From Phytophthora sp. 'mugwort' (taxonomy: Eukaryota > Oomycota > Peronosporomycetes > Peronosporales > Peronosporaceae), in NCBI GenBank assembly GCA_033558025.1, contig JAUCEF010000011.1, positions 744,001-808,000 of the forward strand: a stretch of DNA of 64,000 nt, written 5' to 3'. Below, one piece after another: positions 55,161-64,000 of the stretch (its first letter is position 1; each line of letters opens with the position of its first letter). The notes under the pieces were generated by a model that did not search any database, had not been told where the DNA came from, and saw only the letters and a program-made list of their open reading frames with translations. Made by a program: the position numbers and the translations under genes.

Positions 55161-56450
55161 ACTTCTGCTTCATGATCGAAGGGAGAACAGTGATGGTCAC
55201 GATTCAGCAAGACGCCACTTAAGGATTTCATGTAACACATTCCTCTACACCGGGAAATTTGAATTTAGGCCCAGAAGATCGAACCGTATGCAATTACATA
55301 GTGGCTGAAGGTGTGGGTACATTGTCACTTTGGCACGAGCGACTTTGTCACACACGCCCACAGTACCTTAAGACAATGGTTGATAAAGGTTTGGTGCGGG
55401 GTATGGTGCTCACAAGACGTCAGATAGACACGTGCGACGCATGGCATCTGTGAAAGCAAAAGAGAAAGCATTGCCAGAAGAAACTTAATCGAGTTCTAAA
55501 TAGACCAAATCCGGTTGTGTATGCTGACCTACTAATCCCAAGTAAGTCGAATGGTACTCGATACGAAGCTGTCCTGGTAATCATGGATGGATATTCACGT
55601 TTTGTGACGGTGAAGTTATTGACGTCGAAGCCGAGCACAGTGGTGAACAAGCACCTGAAGAGTACATACTCTGGGCTGAACGGCAAGCTGGCCGGGATCA
55701 GAGTGGATATCGTACGAATTGAAGCAGGTACTGACAGACAAAGGCGGCGAGTTGTCACCAGCGCGATGACTGACTGGTACGCGTCACAGGGGATTGAACA
55801 TGTACGAGCTGGACCTAAGAGCTCTCAGCTAAACCTTTGTGAACGCACGCATCAATCATTGGTGGAGAGGACCAAAGCTACGATGTTGCAGGCAGACTTC
55901 CCGCGTAGTATTGGCCCGAGGCACTACGCAACGCAGCATTCGTGAAGAACCGTGTGTACAACAAGGGTACACAAGGAACTCCGTACGAAATGATGTTCGG
56001 AACCAAGCCTGATATGCCCCCCCCCCTTCTACCCCCCCCCCCCCCCACACACACAACACACACACACACACATCCGGAAATTCGGCGCGCTGGCCTACGT
56101 ACACGTCCCCATAACACCGGGACGCTGTAAACACCACAATAATGCCAAGATTGGCGATGTGTTGGGTTACTTCCCATACGAACATACGGCGAAGTTTGTA
56201 ACCGATTTGCGTATGGCGGAAGAAATTGTTTATCGCGACCGCCATGATATAAAGCCTGACACGGACGGCTTAACCGCATTGCACTTCATCAAGACAATGC
56301 AGGACGACGAGGCATACCAAGCCAGCATGGGAATGAGCGAGGCCAACAGTGCGATGCCTTCTGGACTCGAGGAGGGCGATGATGTTTTGTCAGGGACACT
56401 GTTGACTTTATTGATTTTAATGCTAAAACAAACCCGTCGAGGACGGCACT
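55161..56450 (+). pseudogene. Copia integrase
   Basis: Pre-integrase zinc domain: LSLWHERLCHTRPQYLKTMV (His pair) with CDACH-like Cys near 55435. Core: VYADLLIPSKSNGTRYEAVL with first Asp (about 55520), VIMDGYSRFVTVKLL, the second Asp region shifted (GTDRQRRRVV), and QLNLCERTHQSLVERTKATM with Glu (about 55840). TPYEMMFGTKPDM is followed by a C/CA repeat tract (56017-56073) and FGALAYVHV-like DNA, then KIGDVLGYFPYEHTAKF. Linker to the reverse transcriptase follows. Confidence 0.8.
56017..56073. repeat. Poly-C and CA repeat expansion inside integrase
   Basis: C runs of 10 (56017-56026) and 15 (56032-56046) run into a CA repeat to about 56072. It sits between coding segments for TKPDM and IRKFGALAY, so it is an expansion or insertion within the gene. 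Confidence 0.9.
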
Positions 56451-57100
56451 AACATGGAGACGGGTGCGGAAGTAGACGTTGGTCTTGAAGAACATGACCG
56501 AGAAAGTGGACAAAAATGCCGTATTGATGAAGTTGAGAACGCTGACGACCAGCAGACCACTTCGGACGTACCTGAGCAATCCTGGTCACGATAACGAAGA
56601 CGCTGTGGTTGGCGAGAGTGTCGACGTGAAGACGGCGGACTATGCACACAGCGAACCTACCGGAGGTGATGACTTGGACTCTAACCCGGTTGCTGAGCAC
56701 GACTCAGCTAAGGTGGAAACGGCGGCCGATGCCGGAACACGTGGATCTTCGGTTGCAGAACAAGACCTGGACGATGAAGATGAAGCGCTTTGCGACGGGA
56801 ATATTACTATCGCAAGTGTTTATGGTTGGAGGATGACGAAGATAGACATTCGTCGAGTATGTTGAACTTGGAAAACATTTCAGTAGCAAGATGGAAGAAA
56901 GCAACATGTGTATCCCCAATGAGAAAGATCGCGAAGTGATTGACGTGAACGATTTGCTGGGCAACGGCTAAAAGCAGGGTGGAAAACGCACACAAAGGGA
57001 CGAAACACCATCCGAAAAAGAGCGCGTTGAGTGTGCAGCCCTCAAATCAAAAGGGGTTATTCAGGAGATTCCTGGCGAAGACGTACCAAACGCTCCACTC
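56451..57100 (+). pseudogene. Copia integrase-RT linker
   Basis: Acidic and Ser/Asp-rich frames (56479-56865: DDLDSNPVAEHDSAKVETAA) typical of the poorly conserved linker between integrase and reverse transcriptase. ERVECAALKSKGVIQEIPGE-like sequence (about 57030-57080) leads into the reverse transcriptase. Confidence 0.5.
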
Positions 57101-57919
57101 CCAATCAAGACGATGCGGGTGTACGCACTGAAGACGGATCACCAAGGTTATGTGATCCGGTTTAAGGCACGCATCGTGGCACTAGGAAATTATCAGCGAG
57201 CTGGTATCGACTTCCGTGAAACGTTTGCTCCTGTAGCGAGGATGTCAACCTTCCGGTCACTATTGGCCCTGGCTGCAGAGCTTAGTTTGCAAGTCTATGG
57301 TGGCGATATCAACACAGCATACTTGAACGCCAAGCTTCAGATTCGACAATATGTGTTTAAGGGACGTTTACCCGTGTGAGGCAAATGGCCACACGTACGT
57401 CGTTCTTAAAGCGCTGTATGGACTGCGACAGTCCGGAAGGGAGTGGAATCCATAGTTGAATAAGTGGCTACATGAACATGGATACCAACGGCCACTAACG
57501 GAACCGTGCCTATAATATCGCTTCGAGGAAGAAATAATCATCTATGTGCTCCTCGTATACGTCGACGACATCCTCGCTGCAACAAACAACGAGCAGTGCA
57601 AGACGAATTGTTTGAAGAGCTGGACAAAACGTACGGCATAAAGTACCAAGGACTACTGACACAATATCTTGGAATTGAGGCAGAGCAAACAGCAAAGTAC
57701 ATTATGATTAGACAAAGTAAATATGCGCGCGAGATCTTGGACAAGTTTGGGTATTGGAAGCGCATGCTGTAGGAAATTCAATGGAGGTGAATGCTCACCT
57801 CACCTTGCCCCTATCAGTGATGACGAGGAGATGGACACGGAGTTCCCGTATCGATAGGCCATTGGGATGCTCATGTATCTGACCACAAGTACCAGACCAG
57901 ACTTGGCCTATACATTGGG
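57101..57919 (+). pseudogene. Copia reverse transcriptase
   Basis: RVYALKTDHQGYVIRFKARI, VALGNYQRAGIDFRETFAPV, and QVYGGDINTAYLNAKL with the first Asp (about 57310). LKALYGLRQSGREW (about 57400) and the active site YVLLVYVDDILAATN (about 57548-57590), intact in its motif. Then YGIKYQGLLTQYLGIEAEQT and TSTRPDLAYTLG, where the LINE-like element interrupts. Frame changes near 57375, 57515 and 57600. Confidence 0.85.
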
Positions 57920-58439
57920 GGGTTAAAATGGCCTTCTATTTGGCTTTTACGTTTTGTTTTTTATAAAAGCCTGATGTGTGGGTTAGGCGCGAGACTATGT
58001 CTTGTGAGATTGAACCCGCTAGAGACTCCATTTGTACGTCCTCTAGTGAGTTAATTCCCGCAAGTAGTGTTCAATTTGAGCCCATAATCCAGTTGAGTCC
58101 TCTTGGCAAATTAAAGCATGCATTTTCGGTTATTGTTCTAACAGTTCGAAAACCCGAGATAATTTTGCGTGAGTTGTCATCATGGCTGACGGTTGGTCTT
58201 TCCTTAAGCCGAGTTGAATCTCTACAGTATACACCGTTGCCACTATGATCATGCGGGTTAGAGATTTACTCTTTAAATTTCCTGCACAATCGTAGTAGCT
58301 GCGACTTGCCATAGTCTTGCTTATCAGCTTTTTCCATAGTTCAGGGGTGGAGGGGTGAGGGGGTCGAGATTCAGTATCTCCATGTTCTCTGCAGCCTGCG
58401 ATTTAAATTCCCGGATACATGCCCTGAACCATTCCGCGT

Positions 58440-60060
58440 TCACTGGGTCTGTCCCTGTTGTTGTCTTCCGATGTGTTCGAGGTTGTGGATGAGGCAATCG
58501 AGTCGTTCACTCTTCGTCCAGTTGTTCAAGTGAGCTTCTGTCATATCACTCAACATGAATTCTGGCGAGAGTGGTTTTTCATCATTGTTCTCAGAATGTT
58601 GGGGGCTGCCTGTATTGCTGTCTGCCACGTCGCGTTTGATGTCGGCATTGTCGGGAACGGCTCCTTCGTGTGCCGTTCCCATCTCAGCACGTTTTGATCC
58701 ATTCGTACGTAGTTGTTTGATCTGAAGCCGGGTGTTAATGGACGACTTTGCGGCTCCCATAAATTTTCCTACACCTTTCTGATCTTCGGCTACGTTTGGC
58801 TGGGTTTTCGCTTCAGTCCCTTTCTCTCCTACGGCTGAGTTGACTTCCGACCATTGGAATTCACTGTTCGGAATCGACGGTGACCTCGATGGAGTGAATT
58901 TGTTGAGATTCTTGCAGGAGAATATCTGTTTGCCATTCTTTGAGGACTTCGTTGGTGATATCATATTGTAGACACCATTGTAGCACCTCCGTGTCATCAG
59001 TCAGGTTTAGGTCTCTAAAACTTCGTCGGTGGGCGGAGACTAATCCGCCACTCCAGCAGCTGGAAAATAATCGGAGTTCCTCTTTGCGTTCACCTCCACG
59101 CCGTTCAATCTCTGCTAGTTCTTCATATTCCGTGAGGATCTTGTCGTGGCCTGCTTGGATCAATTGCAGGGTGTCCTTCGTTTGCGGAGAGCTCGGTTCT
59201 CCAATTGGGCAGTCTTCACTACAATCCATTGCGGATTCTGCTTCTGGTTCTCCTTCCTTTGGTTTTCCTGGACTCTTTGTCTGAGGTGGCTTGGCTACCG
59301 ATGCCGTAAATCTCAGCCAGTTGTAATGGTTCGTTCGGAAAATCAAGACAATTGAAAGCCCTGCGGCTTTTATTCCCTGCGTGCAATCCGTTTGTAGGTT
59401 CACTATCCACTGAGCTGCTGTCTCCGGGCTGTAAATCTTTCTTTCACTGTGGTGACCTTCTGCCATTGTACGTGCGGTCACCAGCCGTAAGCAGCGAAAC
59501 ATTTGCCGTTGCTAATCCGTGCTTACTTCTACCATGTCGATATTGCGATGCAGTATTTTCGCCAGCATTCGTAGCGTTGTAGTCGATCTCCAGCTACGTC
59601 TGTCAATGTATCCGTCCCTGCTTGACTTGGAACTCCCAATATCTTTGAAATGCTGCCGGAGTGCTTCTGCGGATTGCTTCGGCGTGAGCTCTTCATCCTC
59701 ACCGTTTTGGACTTCAGCATTTGTAGACTGCTGTGGTGAGGAATTCTTCTTCAAAGAAGTGGTTTGCTGCCGACGGGATCCTTTTTCCAGTTTATGTGTC
59801 AGGGTTTCTAACATTTTCAAATCACCGGTCCTTGCAGGCATTCTGCAACAACGCCATGGCCACACTATAGTATTGGCAATTGCCATTGGATGGCGATTCA
59901 GTTTCTTCGAGACCGCATAGTTCGAGCATTTCGTCACCATTGCACTTCCCCAATGAGGGCTCAGGAGATCGATTTTCTTGATTGCGTTCAAGACTGACGC
60001 AGCGTAAGCAGATCGTTTTTCCAGAACTCGTTTCCGGATTAACATTTCTGCTTTCTCCAT
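58440..60060 (-). pseudogene. Second protein of the LINE-like insertion, unknown
   Basis: Frames 60060-59512, 59502-58861 and 58997-58440 follow each other. Readable segments: EKAEMLIRKRVLEKRSAYAA, ELTPKQSAEALRQHFKDIGS, SPETAAQWIVNLQTDCTQGI, AAGLSIVLIFRTNHYNWLRF and AHRRSFRDLNLTDDTEVLQW. No catalytic motif, no YADD, no endonuclease signature. The basic and amphipathic character would fit a Gag/ORF1-type protein. I do not recognise the family. Confidence 0.45.
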
Positions 60061-60309
60061 TTGCTGCGATCGGACTCCGAATTTACGGCAGTTTCCTCCT
60101 CGTTACTCAGTTCTTGCTGTTGTTCTTCACTTTCTTCCTTCGTCTCTGTATCTAGTGCTTGATACGGGTTGCGTGAAAGTGTGGAGTTCGGTCCAGGTTG
60201 ATGGTTCCTGGTCAGGATGGATCTGGGGTTGGTTCTGTTGTTAATGCTGTCTTCATTGCGTGTCCCCGCTGACGTAGCGTTGGTGGGTAGTCGGTTTGGT
60301 GTTCTCGAT

Positions 60310-62438
60310 TGTCATGGTGGACTACTCTCCTCACTCTCCTCTGGTGCTCCCAGTAGATTGAGTGGTGTATTATCTGCTGTTTCATGGCTGCTTCCAGTTC
60401 CACTCACGGGAGGTGATGGTATTTGCGGAGTTACTTCCGTTGGGTCCTCCTCCTTCCAGAGATTGTCTAATTCGTCTAGAATTGTGATTGTGGATTCTAG
60501 ACGATGCAGTTTGCAATGTCCTGCGCGGTCACCTTGATACAGATACCTTCTTGTTGCCACCGATCGTCTGCGAAGTTGCACCGATTCCTGTTATGCCCGC
60601 TGGTTCCGCATTGGAAGCATGGGTATGAGGCTCTGACGCTCACATGGTGCACTAGGATCTTAGTTCCTTTCCAGTTGATGAACCTTTTTCCGACTAGGAA
60701 GCTGGGGCATCCTGGCCACTTGAAGAAGATGTCCCAGGTGTCCGTCTGCATAGTTAAACTGGCGTTGGAAGGTTCTTGCCAGGTCGTATAGATGCCGGTG
60801 AAATGTTGTCGAATGTAGGCATCAATTGCCGTTTCATCCATGCATCTCGATACATTTCGGAGTCGCACGTGGTATCTGTCTCTTGAGTTTTCATTTTTAA
60901 TTCCATCTGCTCCTACTTGTCTCTTCCAAATTACGCTTGGTTCCACAACACCATTGTCCTCGGTCATATCATCCTCAGGATGTTCGTTGCTCAAAGGAAA
61001 GGTTCTGTTCCGAAAAGGTAGTGTTCTGATGTCCTTACTCCACTTAGCTGCCATTTCACGAGTCCAAAAGATGATGTGCACAGCGTGCATGTTCCTATCG
61101 TAGTAGACTTGTTTTTCTTCTTGGAAAAGTGCGATGACCTTTGTTTGTCGTGTTTTCCTTTCTCCAACCCCATCGTTATCATGCCCATTAGTCTCGCCCG
61201 GTTTTGGAAGTCCGGGTCGATTGGGAATTCTGGCTATAAGGGAACTGAATGGTCAAGTCTCCCTCCACTTGTGCGTGTACCGTATTTTGAATCTTGCGCA
61301 TCGCCTCGTTAGTACAGATTCGCTTCAGGAAGTCGGGAAGCTTGGAGCATAAAATCGTCGCTTCATCTAACCCTTTAATGATCTAGTCTCGTCCGCGGTT
61401 GGTTTACGTAGTTGAGTAGGGAATTCATAAGGTGTTTCACAACGAAGTCTCAGGGCCGTTCTGTCCTCAGGTGAGAACACTGCTGTCTGGAACTTGAATG
61501 ACGAGTTTGGGTCCTCGTCCATATACACGTCGTGGTCGTCATTCGCAGCAGCAGCAGTTGATGTGGCTCTTTGCGTCCAAATATTGGTCATTGTTTGAGA
61601 CGTAACTTGCGCTGTCGTGATCCGGTGTTCAACTACCTCAACAAGTGAACGTCTTAATTTGTAATTCGCCCTAGTTAGCTCATAGAGTCGCCCTTTCCAT
61701 TCCTTGCATCCGCTCGATTCACTTTTGCGTCTTGGATGAAGGCGGGATAGTGCATCGGTTTCATCTTTTGTCAGTTGTGGATAGTGTCCCTTGCTTTCTG
61801 CTAACTGTCCCGCAAGGTTTCGTTTCAAATACTTGCTCAAACATTTTTGATGTGTTGTTTGTTGGATGTACTCCGTCGCACTGTCAATCGTATGAGCTTC
61901 CTCATAGTCCAGGTCCTTGGTCTCCTCGTGCAACTAGTTGAACATTTCAACAAATGTTAGGGTTTCTTCTTTGTCGTCATCGAATTGGAGCGGATAATCC
62001 TCCTGTTCTCCTTCTGGTTCGTCGGACATTTCCACATCTCGGTCCGTTGATGTCATAGGCTTGATTCCGTCTTCGATTCTTCTGCATTGTTCTCGTCCGA
62101 GGCCTCTTCCGAGTCTCGGGTTGTCGGGGTACGTCTCGGTTTTGTTCTTCGTTGTCGTCACTTTTTTCTTGAAGCTCAGCCTCGTCCTCCTATCGCCTCT
62201 TCATGCCCGACACTTGCTCCGGCATGTAGTCGTCCTCGTCCGCTGGTGCCGACTTGCTCAGGTCGATGACCGAGAGGGGTCCTGGATCTTCCATCTTCTG
62301 TATGAAGATTGTCGGGTGTTTTAGGAGAGCTGCCGATTGCTTTAATACAGCCTTCGATGCTTTACTCAAGAGTCCGCGTTGAGATCTTCTCTCTATTAGT
62401 AGCCCTGGCGTTTCGTGTGGTTCACTCCCAGTCATCAC
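60310..62438 (-). pseudogene. LINE ORF1-like protein with CCHC knuckle
   Basis: RNA-binding protein type. From 62438 down: MMTGSEPHETPGLLIERRSQ, acidic frames at 62161-61934 (DRDVEMSDEPEGEQEDYPLQ), the same frame after an in-frame TAG at 61934 (EETKDLDYEEAHTIDSATEY, to 61367), then, shifted, an RRM-like stretch YHVRLRNVSRCMDETAIDAY (about 60880) and CFQCGTSGHNRNRC (about 60607), a CX2CX4HX4C zinc knuckle. A Ser/Pro/Glu-rich tail ends near 60312. Stops and frame changes at 61934, 61367, about 61200 and 60540. Confidence 0.65.
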
Positions 62439-62496
62439 TGATTTTCTTGAACGGTCGCTCGATGTGCTCTGTTGGCCACTGATTTGGAAGTGATGG

Positions 62497-63116
62497 CTTG
62501 GCCTCTACATTGGGACAGTTGAGTCGTTTTGCAGAGCGCCCTTCGGTAAAACATGTTGGGACTGTTAAAAGAGTACTGCATTACCTAGTTGACATGATTG
62601 ATTATGGAATCAAGTACACGAGACAGCAGCAGACTGTTGGTGAAGTTGTATTGAGAGGATTCTGTGATAGCGATTGGGCTTACAATCCCGAGGGGAGAAA
62701 GAGTACCACGGGGTTAGTGTATACTCTGTCCGACGGCGCTACTGCCGGGATGTTGCATCGCCAAAATTATTGCGTTGTCAGCGGCCGAACGTGAGTATGT
62801 GGCCGCGTGTAAGGCGACGATGGAAGCAATCGCAATGAAAAATATTTTGCAGGAATCCTTTCGCATAATTCGATCAAGTTGTGTGTTGGCATCGACAATC
62901 AGGCAGCATACGTGATGGCAACGAATTCACGTATAGCCGTCGAACTCGCCCCATAGAATTAAGATGGCACTACATGCGCGAGCAGGTGGAGAAAGGACCA
63001 TTGAGTTGCATAAGGTGAAGGGAGAAAACAATCCTGCCGACACGTTCACCAAGGCTCTGGAAAAGAGACGCCTCAAGCGACTGCTACAGTTCATCGGAGT
63101 TGGTGATGCTGATTAG
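62497..63116 (+). pseudogene. Copia reverse transcriptase end and RNase H
   Basis: Continues the gene after the LINE-like insertion: ASTLGQLSRFAERPSVKHVG, TVKRVLHYLVDMIDYGIKY, then RNase H with GFCDSDWAYNPEGRKSTTGL (catalytic Asp), AEREYVAACKATMEAI (Glu, shifted) and GIDNQAAYVMATN (Asp). The end has MREQVEKG, VKGENNPADTFTKALEKRRL and IGVGDAD then TAG at 63114-63116, nine bases before the 3' LTR. Frame changes near 62790 and 62920. Confidence 0.85.
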
Positions 63117-63125
63117 TCGAAGCGT

Positions 63126-63351
63126 GTTGGAATGAATATCCGAGACCTGACATAACGGTAAAGTTGAGAAGAGAGCTGGAAGCTGGGAAGAGGCTGAAAA
63201 GCTGAGAGATCAGGTCAATATATGAGAACGGGCTTGAACCTGAGAGTATTTGGTAGAACTCCGGAAGTAGAGTGCTAATGCTCAATGCATTTAGTCTTCA
63301 TTTTTATTCTCGTGTGAACAAGTGCGCCTGGAACTGGTGGAAGTTCCAAAA
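63126..63351 (+). repeat. 3' LTR of the Copia
   Basis: 226 bp, starts TGTTGGAATGAATATCCGAG and ends GGAAGTTCCAAAA. Differs from the 5' LTR by point changes and an indel-rich stretch around GAAGCTGGGAAGAGG; roughly 90% identical by eye. Followed by CTTGC. Confidence 0.9.
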
Positions 63352-63356
63352 CTTGC

Positions 63357-64000
63357 CCTGGCCCGCATTTGCGCGGGTTGTATCTGAGTCTGTGTAGGGT
63401 TTCGCGGCGACTAGTTAGTGTCCCCCTACATAGGGTTCAGTTCGGAGCCATCACGATAAACCTGAAGCCGTCGCTGATCTGCAACAGATCACCCAAATAC
63501 TACCGAACTTGGATAGCACTTGTAATGCTGGAGTAGATAAATAGTGAGGCCATTGAGCGGGTAACAGACCGAACAGCTTAAGTATTCATGGATATATGTC
63601 AGTGTTCAGCAAGTTCGAGCAGGCCTAGTCATTTGGAGTCTTGGCTGTCAGAATATTAATCATCTGCAAATATCCGTCCACGGTAAGATGGCCAATGAGA
63701 CTATAGCACATTTAATACAGCAGACACTTGATTTTACATAAAACACACCAGCACACAATAAGAAAAGGAAGCAACATGCCCTCACATGCTCTCAAAAGCT
63801 TAGCTTCTTCAGACGTCGGTGGCTGAAGACGAAATAGGCTTTTTGCTCGACTAAACAATGGCAAAAATGAAGCAAGCCGCCCCCGTTGGTACACTCCATT
63901 ACTCAAACCTGGTGCGATTTGTGACGACATATTCAACGTACTGATGAAGTGCTGTATTACAATGCACACATCCGTCATTTCGCATTCCATTCGTGCTGCG
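63357..64000. other. Right flank without recognised gene
   Basis: A 92-codon minus-strand frame at 63990-63712 (ends in a Cys/Leu-rich CWCVLCKIKCLLY) has no known family. Nothing else identified up to the window end. Confidence 0.4.

Larger units (their letters stand above)
57920..62496 (-). mobile_element. LINE-like insertion without reverse transcriptase
   Basis: 4577 bp flanked by an 18-bp imperfect direct repeat (57902-57919 and 62497-62514, CTTGGCCTATACATTGGG against CTTGGCCTCTACATTGGG), a duplication of Copia sequence. A duplication this long fits target-primed retrotransposition. Minus-strand frames encode an ORF1-like protein with a zinc knuckle and a second unidentified protein. I find no endonuclease or reverse transcriptase. 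The 3' end (57920 side) reads GGCCATTTTAACCC with no poly-A. Confidence 0.7.
53503..63351 (+). mobile_element. Ty1/Copia element with both LTRs, TSD CTTGC
   Basis: 5' LTR 53503-53731, 3' LTR 63126-63351, target duplication CTTGC at 53498-53502 and 63352-63356. Order gag, protease, integrase, reverse transcriptase, RNase H is that of Copia. A 4.6-kb LINE-like insertion lies inside the RT-RNase H region (57920-62496). Without it the element is about 5.3 kb. The internal genes carry stops and frame changes. Confidence 0.95.

Noticed and set aside
1..64000. CRISPR arrays, bacterial operons, rRNA
   Set aside because: No regularly spaced repeats, no ribosome-binding-site-led gene clusters and no rRNA-like sequence; all recognised content is eukaryotic transposon.

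Overview
The window reads as a transposon-dense, gene-poor stretch of an oomycete genome, most likely Phytophthora or a close Peronosporales relative. The basis is family recognition: the Ty3/Gypsy reading frames with a second RNase H, the IS630/Tc1-type, pogo, Harbinger and Crypton-like transposases, and a Maverick/Polinton all look like the sets I know from Phytophthora. I found no convincing host gene, rRNA or complete tRNA. Almost every element carries frameshifts and in-frame stops. The clear exception is one Tc1-type transposon with an open 331-residue transposase. Layout, left to right: an IS630/Tc1-like element (20-1848); a Gypsy LTR with PBS and gag start (2144-2815); a GATC-rich segment (2820-3525); a decayed Maverick/Polinton (about 3530-15965) carrying two small genes, protein-primed PolB with an HNH-like insert, a DD35E integrase with chromodomain, unknown proteins, and a tail-fibre-like protein ending in an S74 chaperone on the opposite strand; a minus-strand dual-RNase-H Gypsy (about 15966-20870); the 3' half of another Gypsy (20870-22130); a reversed LTR holding a TA-flanked MITE (23258-24180); the 5' half of a related Gypsy (24300-26850); a Crypton-like tyrosine recombinase (26892-27380); a degenerate Gypsy with a solo LTR inside it (28780-32690); a Harbinger transposase (32850-33520); a pogo element (34830-36591); a long-TIR DDE transposase relic (38860-40021); a short Tc1-type derivative (40540-41276); a second long-TIR DDE element (about 41758-51290) split by a complete 8-kb chromovirus Gypsy (42279-50247); a second pogo (51410-53451); and a Copia element (53503-63351) split by a 4.6-kb ORF1-only LINE-like insertion (57920-62496). 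Nesting is supported by target-site duplications: ACTTT around the Gypsy, CTTGC around the Copia, an 18-bp imperfect repeat around the LINE-like insert, TTGTG around the solo LTR, and TA around the mariner/pogo-type elements. This gives a relative order: Tc1 landed in an already dead Maverick, the Gypsy landed in a DDE transposon, and the LINE-like element landed in the Copia. The most unusual content is in the Maverick: a bacteriophage-style fibre with an autoproteolytic S74 chaperone and an HNH-like domain between the exonuclease and palm motifs of PolB. Also notable are extreme GATC enrichment in the dual-RNase-H Gypsy, an antisense ORF in the 8-kb Gypsy, and a Copia primer-binding site matching the anticodon arm of initiator tRNA-Met.
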